Numbered from the stretch's first letter, positions 1 through 7,567 are shown. The stretch is 17,457 nt of DNA from an uncultured Oscillospiraceae bacterium (GCA_910579485.1 CAJTVO010000072.1:1-17457), one strand, 5' to 3'. The notes: generated by a model from the sequence alone, not told the origin. Numbers and translations: made by a program.

Positions 1-25
1 AACCGTAGGTTTAAGCGCGTTTTTG

Positions 26-126
26 CCTACTTTTGCCGCGCGGCAAAAGTAGGTCCGGGGTCCGGGGGCGGACAGCCCACGGGCTATCGAATAGAAACAA
101 GAAGCCGTGCGGCGCGCAGCGCCGCA
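26..126. repeat. Cluster of three intergenic palindromes
   Basis: Three inverted repeats lie within 101 bp. The first (26-53) is a perfect 28-bp palindrome with no loop; its half-site is CCTACTTTTGCCGC. The second (74-85) is AGCCC-AC-GGGCT. The third (108-126) is TGCGGCGC-GCA-GCGCCGCA, perfect with a 3-nt loop. No T-run follows any of them, so simple intrinsic terminators are unlikely. This may be a repeated extragenic palindromic element or a small non-autonomous mobile remnant. The structure is seen directly; its nature is inference. Confidence 0.55.
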
Positions 127-190
127 GATCCCCCTCTTCTCTCTTTATCTATTCTACCCCATCCCGCTCCATTTTTCCACCAAAATCTCA

Positions 191-219
191 TTGCATTTTT
201 CCTGAATTTATGGTATCCT
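191..219 (+). promoter_or_regulatory. Promoter of the MoxR-VWA operon
   Basis: TTGCAT (191-196) and TATCCT (214-219) are separated by 17 bp. Each matches four to five of six consensus bases. The expected start point is near 226, about 37 bases before the ATG at 263. Confidence 0.5.
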
Positions 220-262
220 CTGGATAGCTTTCTGTTAAATACTTCACAAAGGAGATCCCCAT

Positions 263-1183
263 ATGGATATCTCTTCCCTTCAGGCGAAATTGGACGAAGC
301 CAAATACCTCTGCGGCGCGGAGGTCGCCACCACCCTGCTGGTCGCCCTCCAGCTGGGACGCCCGCTGCTCATCGAGGGACCCGCCGGTGTGGGCAAGACG
401 GAGATCGCCAAGGTCATGGCCTCCACCCTGGACCGGGAGCTGGTGCGCCTCCAGTGCTACGAGGGCCTGGACGAGAGCAAGGCCCTCTATGAGTGGAACT
501 ATCAGAAGCAGCTCCTGAGCATCCAGGTACAGATGAACCGCCGGGACGCGGACGAGCTGACCCGCTCCCTGTTCAGCAGCGAGTACCTGCTGGAACGCCC
601 CCTGCTGCGGGCCATCCGGTCTGAAAAACCGGTGGTACTCCTTATCGATGAGATCGATAAGTCCGACGAGGAGTTTGAGGCGTTCCTGCTGGAGCTTCTC
701 AGCGAAATGCAGGTCACCATCCCGGAGTCCGGGGTGATCCGGGCCAGCTCCATCCCCTTTGTCATCCTGACCTCCAACCGCGCCCGGCCTCTGGGCGAGG
801 CCCTGCGGCGGCGGTGCGCCTACCTCTATCTGCAATACCCGGACATTGAGCGGGAGACCGCCATCATCCGGGCCAAGGCCCCCAACGTCAACGAGCATCT
901 TGCCGTCCAGGTGGCCCAGGCCATCCATGACCTGCGCCAAAGCGAGCGCATCCTGAAAAAGCCCTCCATCGCGGAAACGCTGGACTGGGTCTCCGCTCTG
1001 GAGGCCCTGGGCATCAGCGACCTGACCCGGGAAGCCGCCGGGCAGACCATGGGCTTCGTGCTGAAAAGCAGCGAGGATCTGGACGCCGCCGAAGAAGTCC
1101 TCTATGGCGAGGCCTGTGAGCATGGGCACACCCATGAGCCGGGCCATGAACACTGCGGCGCCTGCGGTCACCATACGGCATGA
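263..1183 (+). CDS. MoxR-family AAA+ ATPase with a His/Cys-rich C-terminal tail
   Basis: A cytoplasmic MoxR-type AAA+ ATPase of 306 residues. Members of this family act as chaperone-like ATPases that remodel or activate partners, usually together with a VWA-domain protein encoded next door, as here. Visible motifs are Walker A GPAGVGKT (39-46), Walker B VVLLIDEIDKSD (124-135), a sensor-1 TSN (170-172) and an arginine-rich LRRRC (181-185). The start is set by GGAG at 251-254, eight bases before the ATG. The gene ends in ATGA, overlapping the next start by 4 bp, so the two are probably translationally coupled. Unusually, the last 24 residues (about 283-306) hold many His and Cys (EHGHTHEPGHEHCGACGHH), which suggests metal binding. 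Family assignment is firm; the substrate and the role of the tail are unknown. Confidence 0.93.
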   Translation: MDISSLQAKLDEAKYLCGAEVATTLLVALQLGRPLLIEGPAGVGKTEIAKVMASTLDRELVRLQCYEGLDESKALYEWNYQKQLLSIQVQMNRRDADELTRSLFSSEYLLERPLLRAIRSEKPVVLLIDEIDKSDEEFEAFLLELLSEMQVTIPESGVIRASSIPFVILTSNRARPLGEALRRRCAYLYLQYPDIERETAIIRAKAPNVNEHLAVQVAQAIHDLRQSERILKKPSIAETLDWVSALEALGISDLTREAAGQTMGFVLKSSEDLDAAEEVLYGEACEHGHTHEPGHEHCGACGHHTA

Positions 1184-2448
1184 GCGTCTATCTGGAAAAG
1201 CTGGCGGAGTTCTCCACCCTGCTGCGCCGGGAGGGTCTGGCGGTAGGGATGCGGGAGACGGCGGATGCCTGCCAGATTCTGACGGCGCTGGACCTCAGCG
1301 ACCGGGAGACCATGCGTCTGGCCCTTCAGGCGGTCTACGCCAAGAGCCGGGAGGAGCAGGCGGTCTTCCAGCGCTGCTTCGACGGCTTCTTCGTCAGCGT
1401 GGAGCAGCGGGACGTCATTCGCCGGAAGCAGGAGGCCGAGGCCCGCGAGCTGGCCCAGCGCCGTCAGGAGGCGGAACAGGAAATGCAGGTCAACGGACGG
1501 CCCATGGACCTGCGGGAAGACCTGCAGGAGGTCTACGTCCGCATGGGAGACGACAAGCGGGACCAGCTGCGCCGGATGCTGGAAAAAATGCAGGGCAACC
1601 TCCAGCGCAGTCCGAAGCTCTACAGCAACTTTATCCGCTCCGTGTTCATGCGTTTCCTGCTGGAGCAGCAGATGGCTATGGAGGACGATGCCGCTATTGG
1701 CAGCGAGTCCGTAGATCCGGACCTCGCTCTGCTTTATCGGGACATCTCTCAGTTTAAGGACGCCGACATCCCCCGGGCGGCGGCCCTCATCGCCGCCATC
1801 TCCCGGCAGCTGGACGCGGAGCTGAGCCGCCGCCGGCAGTCCCGGGGCCACAGCGGAAAGCTGGATTTCCGCCGCACCATCCGCAAGGGGCTGGAGACCG
1901 GCGGGAGCTTTTACCGGCTCTCCTACCGCCGGAAGCGGCAGAAGAAGCGGCGGCTGGTGCTGCTGTGCGACGTGTCCGGCTCAATGCTCCAGTTTTCCGA
2001 GTTCGTGCTGCGGTTCATCAAGTCCATGTCGGATATCTCCGAATCCTCCCAGACATTCCTCTTTTCCGAGGAGGTGCGGGAGGTGGACCCTTTCGCCCTT
2101 CAGAATATGGACGCCTTCCGGGATTATGTCCGCTCCTCCGGATTGTTCGGCAGGGGCACGGACCTGGGGGCCGCTCTGGAGGACCTGACCAGCCGCCGCC
2201 CCGCGCCCCTGGGGCCATCCACTACGCTGCTGATCTTATCCGATACCAAGACTATTGATCTTCCCCGGGCCGCACAGGCTCTGGTGGAGGCACGCCGTCA
2301 GACGGGCCGGGTGCTGTGGCTGAACCCCATCCCTCAGAGGAAGTGGCCCTATATGGCCAGCATCAGGACCATGGCTTCCCTGTGCCAGATGGCCCCCTGC
2401 TCCACGCTGGACGAGCTGGCGAGGTCTTGCCGGAAGATGATGAAATGA
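1180..2448 (+). CDS. VWA-domain protein (CoxE-like), partner of the MoxR ATPase
   Basis: A 422-residue protein with an N-terminal helical, charged half and a C-terminal von Willebrand factor A domain. The metal-ion-dependent adhesion (MIDAS) motif DVSGS is at 264-268, following the hydrophobic strand LVLLC. The later GRGTDLGAAL and LLILSDTKT segments match the remaining VWA strands and metal ligands. No signal peptide or membrane segment is present, so it should act in the cytoplasm. The basic region before the VWA domain (RRRQSRGHSG, RKRQKKRR) is typical of CoxE-like proteins. The start overlaps the stop of the MoxR gene. In known MoxR-VWA pairs the VWA protein binds the ATPase and links it to a target; the target here is not evident. 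A strong terminator follows at once, so this is a two-gene operon. Confidence 0.9.
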   Translation: MSVYLEKLAEFSTLLRREGLAVGMRETADACQILTALDLSDRETMRLALQAVYAKSREEQAVFQRCFDGFFVSVEQRDVIRRKQEAEARELAQRRQEAEQEMQVNGRPMDLREDLQEVYVRMGDDKRDQLRRMLEKMQGNLQRSPKLYSNFIRSVFMRFLLEQQMAMEDDAAIGSESVDPDLALLYRDISQFKDADIPRAAALIAAISRQLDAELSRRRQSRGHSGKLDFRRTIRKGLETGGSFYRLSYRRKRQKKRRLVLLCDVSGSMLQFSEFVLRFIKSMSDISESSQTFLFSEEVREVDPFALQNMDAFRDYVRSSGLFGRGTDLGAALEDLTSRRPAPLGPSTTLLILSDTKTIDLPRAAQALVEARRQTGRVLWLNPIPQRKWPYMASIRTMASLCQMAPCSTLDELARSCRKMMK

Positions 2449-2452
2449 TGGT

Positions 2453-2498
2453 AGAGCGTGCCGCAAACGATGTTTGCGGCACGCTCTTTCTACTTTTT
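2453..2498 (+). terminator. Intrinsic terminator of the MoxR-VWA operon
   Basis: A perfect 16-bp stem (2453-2468 with 2472-2487) closes on a GAT loop and is followed by TTCTACTTTTT. It begins four bases after the VWA stop. The T-rich side is only on the plus strand. Its tail overlaps the 3' end of the convergent small gene. Confidence 0.9.
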
Positions 2499-2675
2499 AG
2501 GATTAATTTTCCCTTTAGTCACAAGTATAAGCGCCAAACTTCCAACTACACCCACTGTAGCTTTCAATCCATTTTTTACACCCTGTACTTGTTCATTTAT
2601 ACAGGATTCGCATTTCTTATACTTATATCCGTCCGGAAGTGCTTTTTGACATTTCTTACATATCTTATTTTTCAT
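2490..2675 (-). CDS. Small zinc-ribbon protein with one membrane segment
   Basis: A 61-residue protein. Two CxxC pairs (C6/C9 and C22/C25) form a small zinc-ribbon-like knuckle. A hydrophobic stretch at about 38-53 (TVGVVGSLALILV) looks like one membrane helix and is followed by a basic tail. With no export signal the knuckle should face the cytoplasm. The start is supported by AGAAGGAGAG just upstream on the minus strand. It lies 109 bp after the annotated stop of the 296-residue gene. The frame of that gene, read past its TAG, overlaps this start, so the two probably form one transcription unit. Base composition is AT-richer than in the flanking genes. I do not recognise a named family; the function is unknown. 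Confidence 0.75.
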   Translation of the reverse strand: MKNKICKKCQKALPDGYKYKKCESCINEQVQGVKNGLKATVGVVGSLALILVTKGKINPKK

Positions 2676-2784
2676 TGTTCTCTCCTTCTAAAAAAGCTTC
2701 ATTCGCCACACAAGGAAGCACCTGTATTTTTTTCTTAATATCCGGCAGTGTCTTAGACCAGTAATTCCCCGTTGCAGAATCAGT

Positions 2785-3675
2785 CTAATCCAATCTCTGC
2801 ACTAAGCCTTCCGTTGATAAATATGCCCTTTGTAAATAGTCTGCATAGTATTGAAGGCTTTGACGTGCAGCCGCACTTTCACCCAATTCTTGATATGCCA
2901 TTGCCTCTGTCAATGAAACCATGTTTGCAGCAGATAAGCTCTCTCTGATTTCGTTCATTCGCCTACATATCTCTTTTGGAGGTTTACCATGTATCAACTT
3001 TCCCCAAATCGATTTCGGTTGATCTTTTATAAAAGTTATATTAGCATTTTGGCTCTGCATCAACAAATTCCTGCTGTCTTCTGCATCGGATGCAATTCTA
3101 ATAAGTGCCATAGTTTTTAATTCAGGATTTCTAATTTGCATAGCTTGCAATAGTTTTTGCTGACAGCTATATGCCCTTGCAAGTCTGTCAAATTCCTGCC
3201 CCTGCCTTACCTCTTCAATGGCAAGTTGAACCATATGAATTTCTTCTGCAATCTGAGCCATTTGCATTTGAGTTGCATAACTAGTTATCGCTTCAGTCAA
3301 TGCAGGAGATAAATTAACTCTCCTAAGTGAAATGGTCGATACAATTTTATTTGTTTCTGGGTTTACCAAATTTGCCATTAACGTGCCATCCTTTTTGGTC
3401 ATAAGTTTTAAGGCACCATTGGCTATCTGCGCTTTCTGCTCACCGGTCAAAATTGCTTGAAAAGCCTGCTCCGGAATACTTGCTTTTACCATATTGATGA
3501 AGGCTGGCGCAGTGTATAACATTTCCTCAATTTTCTTAAATGCTTTTTTTGCCCCTTTAAGTACTGGTCCTGCTACTTCAGGCATATTAGAAAAATATTT
3601 AGCTACTTCGTAGCTATAATCATCAGCGTCAATCATTTCTATATTTTCTGACGGACTATAAATTATTTCTTCCAT
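2785..3675 (-). CDS. Helical protein of unknown function, possibly cut short by an in-frame TAG
   Basis: A 296-residue soluble protein that I do not recognise. It has no signal peptide or membrane helix. It contains long predicted helical, Gln/Glu/Ala/Met-rich stretches at about 125-180 (ITSYATQMQMAQIAEEIHM) and at 240-290, suggesting coiled coil or helical repeats. The start is supported by AGAAAGGAC on the minus strand. The sequence is AT-rich against GC-rich neighbours, a sign of transfer. After the TAG at 2785-2787 the same frame stays open for 39 codons, with protein-like content (NYWSKTLPDI), to a TAA at 2665-2667. It then overlaps the ATG of the zinc-ribbon gene. The ancestral product was therefore probably about 336 residues, and this copy carries a nonsense codon, is read through, or has a sequencing error. 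Being coding is likely; function is not known. Confidence 0.75.
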   Translation of the reverse strand: MEEIIYSPSENIEMIDADDYSYEVAKYFSNMPEVAGPVLKGAKKAFKKIEEMLYTAPAFINMVKASIPEQAFQAILTGEQKAQIANGALKLMTKKDGTLMANLVNPETNKIVSTISLRRVNLSPALTEAITSYATQMQMAQIAEEIHMVQLAIEEVRQGQEFDRLARAYSCQQKLLQAMQIRNPELKTMALIRIASDAEDSRNLLMQSQNANITFIKDQPKSIWGKLIHGKPPKEICRRMNEIRESLSAANMVSLTEAMAYQELGESAAARQSLQYYADYLQRAYLSTEGLVQRLD

Positions 3676-3699
3676 AAAGCGAGGTCCTTTCTGTTGTTC

Positions 3700-3728
3700 T
3701 CAATAATAACACCTTTGATGCTTTTCAA
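3700..3728 (-). promoter_or_regulatory. Possible promoter of the AT-rich two-gene island
   Basis: On the minus strand TTGAAA (3723-3728) and TATTGA (3700-3705) are 17 bp apart. The -35 box is good and the -10 box is weak. It lies 24 bases upstream of the ATG at 3675. Confidence 0.3.
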
Positions 3729-3767
3729 CACGCTAATAGTCATCTCCCGCCGTGAGAACCAACATGC

Positions 3768-5180
3768 CTACCTCGCCTTCTCCGGCGGGAGGTCGTCGGG
3801 ACGCATTCCGTGGATGCCGCACTTGGCGTAGGCCCGCTTCCGGATGTAGAAGAAAAATCCGATATGCACGGCGGCGGTGATGGTCCAGCTCACCGGGTAC
3901 GACAGATACAGCACCGCGGGCGTATGGTACACCCGGAAGACCGTCGCCACCCACAGCAGCCGCACCCCGCAGGCCCCTACCATGGATACGATCATGGGCA
4001 CCACCGAGTACCCCAATCCACGCAGCGCGCCCACCATCACGTCCATCACGCCGCACAGGCAGTACAGGCTGCAGACATATTTCAGCCGCACCATGGCGTG
4101 GGCAATGACCTCCTCCTCGCCGGGGGCATAGATGGAGGCCAGCGGATGCCCGAAGAACACCGCCAGATTCCCCAGCACCAGTCCGAAAATCAGGGAATAG
4201 ACCTGGCAGAGCACCAGGGACCGGTCCACCCGGCGGCACTCCCCCGCGCCGTAGTTCTGACTGGTGAAGGTCAGGTCCGTCTGATAAAAGGAGTTCATGG
4301 ACACGTAGACGAATCCCTCGATATTGGCGGACGCGGAGGACCCCGCCATAATGGCCGTGGAGCCGAAGGAGTTGATGGAGGACTGGATCACCACGTTGGA
4401 CAGGGAGAACACGATCCCCTGGAACCCGGCGGGCAGTCCCACCTGCAGGATCCGCTTGACGATCCGCTTGTCCAGACGCAGCTTCCGCAGATCCAGATGC
4501 AGGGGCCCCTGGTCCCTCATCAGGCAGCTCACCACCAGCAGGGCGGACACCGCCTGGGAGATGATGGTCGCCAGGGCCACCCCCGCCACGCTCATCCGGA
4601 ACACGATGACGAACAGCAGGTTCAGCGCCACGTTGGTCACGCCGGCGATGGCCAGGTAGTACAGCGGCCGCCGGGTATCCCCCTGGGCCCGGAGGATGGC
4701 GGAGCCGAAGTTGTAGAGCATGTTCACCGGCATCCCGATAAAATAGATCCGCAGATAGATGGTCGCCAGATCGATCACGTCCGGCGTGGAGGCGGTCCAG
4801 ACCAGCAGCTGCCGGGACAGGGCCACCCCCAGCACCGCCAGGAGCACGCCGCTGATCAGCGAGATGGTGATGGCGGTGTGGACGCTGCTGTGGACGTCCT
4901 CCTCCCTGCCGCTGCCCATGTCCCGGGCCACCACCACATTGGTCCCCACGGAGAAGCCCACAAACAGGTTGACCAGCAGATTGATCAGAGAACTGGTGGA
5001 CCCCACGGCGGCCAGCGCCGCCTCCCCCGCGCAGCGGCCCACCACCACCACGTCCGCGGCGTTGAACAGCAGCTGCAGCAGACTGGAAAGCATGAGCGGC
5101 AGGGCGAACAGCAGGACCTTCCCTGCCAGCGGGCCGTGTACCATGTCCATCCGGTATCCGCCCCGTTTCTGTGCTGCCAT
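3768..5180 (-). CDS. MATE-family multidrug/cation exporter
   Basis: A 470-residue polytopic membrane protein of the MATE family, which exports drugs or other organic cations using a Na+ or H+ gradient. It has about twelve hydrophobic segments in two halves. The family features seen are the N-terminal FALPLMLSSLLQLLFNAADV segment, the GAAL/GSTSS region after helix 2 and the ALRAQGDTRRPLYY-type loop. The second half repeats the pattern (GLPAGFQGIVFSLSNV). Length is normal for the family. The start at 5180 has a strong GAGGAGGGG site upstream; an internal Met at residue 11 is an alternative start. It is a single gene, divergent from the GntR operon across a 250-bp gap. The substrate cannot be predicted. 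A second, only distantly similar MATE gene lies at 7725-9086. Confidence 0.92.
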   Translation of the reverse strand: MAAQKRGGYRMDMVHGPLAGKVLLFALPLMLSSLLQLLFNAADVVVVGRCAGEAALAAVGSTSSLINLLVNLFVGFSVGTNVVVARDMGSGREEDVHSSVHTAITISLISGVLLAVLGVALSRQLLVWTASTPDVIDLATIYLRIYFIGMPVNMLYNFGSAILRAQGDTRRPLYYLAIAGVTNVALNLLFVIVFRMSVAGVALATIISQAVSALLVVSCLMRDQGPLHLDLRKLRLDKRIVKRILQVGLPAGFQGIVFSLSNVVIQSSINSFGSTAIMAGSSASANIEGFVYVSMNSFYQTDLTFTSQNYGAGECRRVDRSLVLCQVYSLIFGLVLGNLAVFFGHPLASIYAPGEEEVIAHAMVRLKYVCSLYCLCGVMDVMVGALRGLGYSVVPMIVSMVGACGVRLLWVATVFRVYHTPAVLYLSYPVSWTITAAVHIGFFFYIRKRAYAKCGIHGMRPDDLPPEKAR

Positions 5181-5228
5181 CCGATCTCCCCTCCTCTATT
5201 AAAACGTATATGGAAGCGCATTAAGCAA

Positions 5229-5257
5229 GTTATACCATATATCCTCCCAAAGAACAA
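5229..5257 (-). promoter_or_regulatory. Candidate promoter of the first MATE gene
   Basis: On the minus strand TTGTTC (5252-5257), a 17-bp spacer and TATAAC (5229-5234). The -10 box is strong and the -35 box weak. Confidence 0.4.
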
Positions 5258-5367
5258 CCCCGCCTCCGGAAAAAAGAGGCCAAAAAACCGGCATGATCCC
5301 TCCCGTTTGTTCGGCATAACGCAGGATGCCCGCTCCAAAATTTTTTCAGCTTTCTCCAAGTTTCCTC

Positions 5368-5395
5368 TTGACAAACCGTTCATACCGTGTATACT
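5368..5395 (+). promoter_or_regulatory. Promoter of the GntR-ABC operon
   Basis: A perfect -35 box TTGACA (5368-5373), 16-bp spacer and TATACT (5390-5395). The transcript should start about 30 bases before the regulator's ATG. Confidence 0.8.
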
Positions 5396-5406
5396 GTTTA
5401 TATACA
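5388..5406 (+). promoter_or_regulatory. Candidate operator of the GntR regulator
   Basis: An inverted repeat TGTATA-N7-TATACA overlaps the -10 box and the expected transcription start. GntR-family dimers bind such palindromes, and YtrA-type regulators usually repress their own operon. The repeat is seen directly; the binding protein is inferred. Confidence 0.5.
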
Positions 5407-5430
5407 GATGAACAGGCAAGAGGTGAAGCA

Positions 5431-5805
5431 ATGGACATTATCATCAGCAACTCCAGCGGCCAGCCCATTTACGAGCAGATCTGCCGCCAGATCAAGGGGG
5501 CCGTGGCGTCCGGCAAGCTGAAGCCGGGGGAGCCTCTCCCCTCCATCCGCAATCTGGCCCGTGACCTGCGCATCAGCGTCATCACCACCAAGCGGGCCTA
5601 TGAGGAACTGGAGCGGGACGGCTTCATCTTCACCGTGGCCGGTAAGGGCAGCTTCGTGGCCCAGCAGGATGTGGAGCTGGCCCGGGAGAGCAGCCTGCGG
5701 GAGATTGAGCAGCACCTGCAGGCCGCCCTGGAGCTGAGCCGCCAAATTGAACTGCCCGTCAGCGAGCTTCAAAATATACTTCAGGTATTAAGCGAGGAGG
5801 AATAA
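5431..5805 (+). CDS. YtrA-subfamily GntR transcriptional regulator
   Basis: A 124-residue DNA-binding regulator. The winged helix-turn-helix covers about residues 10-75: QPIYEQI is the typical entry, LPSIRNLARDLRIS the recognition helix region and GKGSFV the wing. Only a short helical tail of about 45 residues follows, the mark of the YtrA subfamily, whose members control ABC transporter operons. I chose the ATG at 5431, preceded by AGAGGTGA. An upstream ATG at 5326 in the same frame would lie before the promoter. The next gene starts 5 bases after the stop, so regulator and transporter are co-transcribed. It probably represses its own promoter through the palindrome at 5388-5406. The inducer is unknown; in Bacillus, YtrA-type operons respond to cell-wall stress. 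Confidence 0.92.
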   Translation: MDIIISNSSGQPIYEQICRQIKGAVASGKLKPGEPLPSIRNLARDLRISVITTKRAYEELERDGFIFTVAGKGSFVAQQDVELARESSLREIEQHLQAALELSRQIELPVSELQNILQVLSEEE

Positions 5806-5810
5806 ACCAT

Positions 5811-6665
5811 ATGGAAAGCAACGCTATCGAGATCCGGGGCCTTTGCAAGCGCTACAAGGGCTTTTCTCTGGACGATTTGAATCTGGACCTGCCCTACGGC
5901 TGCGTCCTGGGACTGGTTGGCGAGAACGGGGCCGGTAAGAGCACCACCATCCGTCTCATCATGGACGCCTTGGAGCGGGACGGCGGGACCGTCTCCGTCC
6001 TGGGGGCGGACAATCAAAGCAAGGAATTTCTGGACCTGAAGGAGGACATCGGCGTGGTGCTGGACGAGACCTTCGTGCCGGAGGTCATCAACGCCAAGCA
6101 GCTGGGGAAGATCATGGCGGGCACCTACCAGAACTGGGACCAGAGCGTCTATGACGGCTGGATCAGGCGCTTCGACCTGCCCCCGGACAAGAAATTCAAG
6201 GACTACTCCCGGGGCATGACCATGAAGCTGGGCATCGCGGCGGCCCTGAGCCACCGCCCCAGGCTCCTGCTCCTGGACGAGGCCACCGGCGGTCTGGACC
6301 CCATGGTCCGGGAGGAGCTGCTGGAGGTGTTCGCAGACTTTGCCGCCGAGGAGGGCCACGCGGTCCTGCTGTCCAGCCACATCGTCAGCGACCTTGAGCG
6401 CATCTGCGACTACATCGCCTTCCTCCACAAGGGCCGTCTGGTCCTGTGCGAGGAGAAGGACCTGCTGCTGGACAAATACGGCATCCTGAAATGCTCCAAA
6501 GAACAGCTTGCCAACATCCCCCAGGAAGCCATTCACGGCAGGCGGGTGGGGACCTACGGTGTGGAAGCTCTGGTAGAGCGGGAGTTCATGCCCCGGGACG
6601 CGGTGGTGGACCGGGCCAGTCTGGAAGACATCATCCTGTATATGGCGAAAGGAGAACAGAAATGA
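5811..6665 (+). CDS. ABC transporter ATP-binding protein
   Basis: A 284-residue cytoplasmic ATPase subunit. Visible motifs are Walker A GENGAGKST (37-45), a divergent signature YSRGMTMKLG (132-141), Walker B RLLLLDE (151-157) with D-loop GGLD, and the switch histidine in SSH (H190). The signature with SRGM instead of LSGG is common in YtrB/EcsA-like ABC-2 exporters. The C-terminal 80 residues form the usual accessory part. GGAGGAA precedes the ATG. The stop overlaps the next start by 4 bp (ATGA), so ATPase and permease are coupled. Expected to work with the downstream permease under control of the upstream GntR protein. Substrate not predictable. Confidence 0.95.
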   Translation: MESNAIEIRGLCKRYKGFSLDDLNLDLPYGCVLGLVGENGAGKSTTIRLIMDALERDGGTVSVLGADNQSKEFLDLKEDIGVVLDETFVPEVINAKQLGKIMAGTYQNWDQSVYDGWIRRFDLPPDKKFKDYSRGMTMKLGIAAALSHRPRLLLLDEATGGLDPMVREELLEVFADFAAEEGHAVLLSSHIVSDLERICDYIAFLHKGRLVLCEEKDLLLDKYGILKCSKEQLANIPQEAIHGRRVGTYGVEALVEREFMPRDAVVDRASLEDIILYMAKGEQK

Positions 6666-7303
6666 TCGGACTTTTGAAGAAGGACCTCTATGTGGCGGAT
6701 AAATCCAGCCGGCTGCTGGTGGTACTGGCCCTGGTGTTCTGTCTGGCCCCCGGCTTCGGGAGCCTGGGCAGCACCTACGCAATGATGATGGCATTCATGC
6801 TGCCCATGAACTCCATCGCCTATGATGAGCGGTGCAAGTGGGACCGCTACGCCGCCATGCTGCCCTGCCGCCCCAGCCAGATCGTGTGGTGCAAATACCT
6901 CCTCAGCGGCATCTACACACTCCTGGGCGAAGTCATCATCCTTGCAGGGGCAGCGGTCCGGCATATCATGAAGCCCGGCTCCGTAGACTGGCAGTCCATT
7001 TTTGAGATCAACCTCATGCTGGCTCTGGTAATGTTCCTGGTGATCTCCATCACCCTCCCCTTCCTCTTCCGGTTCGGCTCGGAGAAGGGCCGGCTCATCA
7101 TGCTGGTGGTCATGGCTATGGGCGTAGGCACAGCGGTAGCCTCCACAAACGCCATCTTCGGCGACCGTGATCTGGTGAGCCTGCTGCCGCCTGTGCCGGT
7201 GCTGGTCACCCTGGGCGCGGCGCTGGTGATCGGAGGGATATATGTGTCCTTCCGCCTGAGCGTCCATTTCTACCGGAAACGGCAAAATGGAGCGTATGAC
7301 TGA
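6662..7303 (+). CDS. ABC-2 type transporter permease
   Basis: A 213-residue integral membrane subunit with about six hydrophobic segments (near 17-34, 38-50, 75-96, 116-135, 142-160 and 176-198). The short cytoplasmic NSIAYDERCKWDRYAAMLP segment after the second helix is typical of the small ABC-2 permeases found with YtrA-type regulators. I chose the ATG at 6662, which overlaps the ATPase stop and has GAAAGGAG ahead of it; the frame is open further upstream but within the ATPase gene. It forms the membrane channel for the ATPase, probably as a dimer. It is followed after 18 bases by a small zinc-ribbon gene in the same operon. Confidence 0.9.
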   Translation: MIGLLKKDLYVADKSSRLLVVLALVFCLAPGFGSLGSTYAMMMAFMLPMNSIAYDERCKWDRYAAMLPCRPSQIVWCKYLLSGIYTLLGEVIILAGAAVRHIMKPGSVDWQSIFEINLMLALVMFLVISITLPFLFRFGSEKGRLIMLVVMAMGVGTAVASTNAIFGDRDLVSLLPPVPVLVTLGAALVIGGIYVSFRLSVHFYRKRQNGAYD

Positions 7304-7321
7304 CCCGGAAAGGAGGCCTCT

Positions 7322-7543
7322 ATGAAAAATACCCATACATGCCCGAAATGCGGTTCCCGACAGATCGTCCGCATCCCCGACACACCCCGCCGCCACGCCA
7401 GCGGAAACAACATCTACACCACAACCGTCACCCTCATGGGAAAAATACCCGTGATCCGCTACGTCTGCTGTGACTGCGGCTTCGTGGAAAATTGGGTAGA
7501 AACACAAGGGGAACGGGCGGAAATTGCCCGCGTCTTTGGATAA
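7322..7543 (+). CDS. Small zinc-ribbon protein at the end of the ABC operon
   Basis: A 73-residue soluble protein. Two Cys pairs, CPKCG (C7/C10) and CCDCG (C49/C52), about 40 residues apart, form a zinc ribbon. The part between has an ITT/VTLMG beta-strand pattern. A consensus AGGAGG lies 5 bases before the ATG, so translation should be strong. With an 18-bp gap from the permease and a terminator after it, it is the last gene of the operon. Function unknown; it may bind nucleic acid or be a regulatory partner of the transporter. Confidence 0.8.
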   Translation: MKNTHTCPKCGSRQIVRIPDTPRRHASGNNIYTTTVTLMGKIPVIRYVCCDCGFVENWVETQGERAEIARVFG

Positions 7544-7567
7544 ACCGCAAAACTTCATTCCCCCATA

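Noticed and set aside
33..227. Open frame of 64 codons before the MoxR gene
   Set aside because: It starts inside the 28-bp palindrome, has no ribosome site, runs through the promoter, and has no protein-like composition.
188..1174. A 328-codon minus-strand frame opposite MoxR
   Set aside because: The plus-strand frame has all AAA+ motifs, a ribosome site and coupling to the next gene.
3810..5411. A 533-codon open frame on the plus strand opposite the first MATE gene
   Set aside because: Its His/Gln/Pro/Gly-rich composition is the antisense shadow of a GC-rich membrane protein gene. The minus-strand frame is a clear MATE protein.
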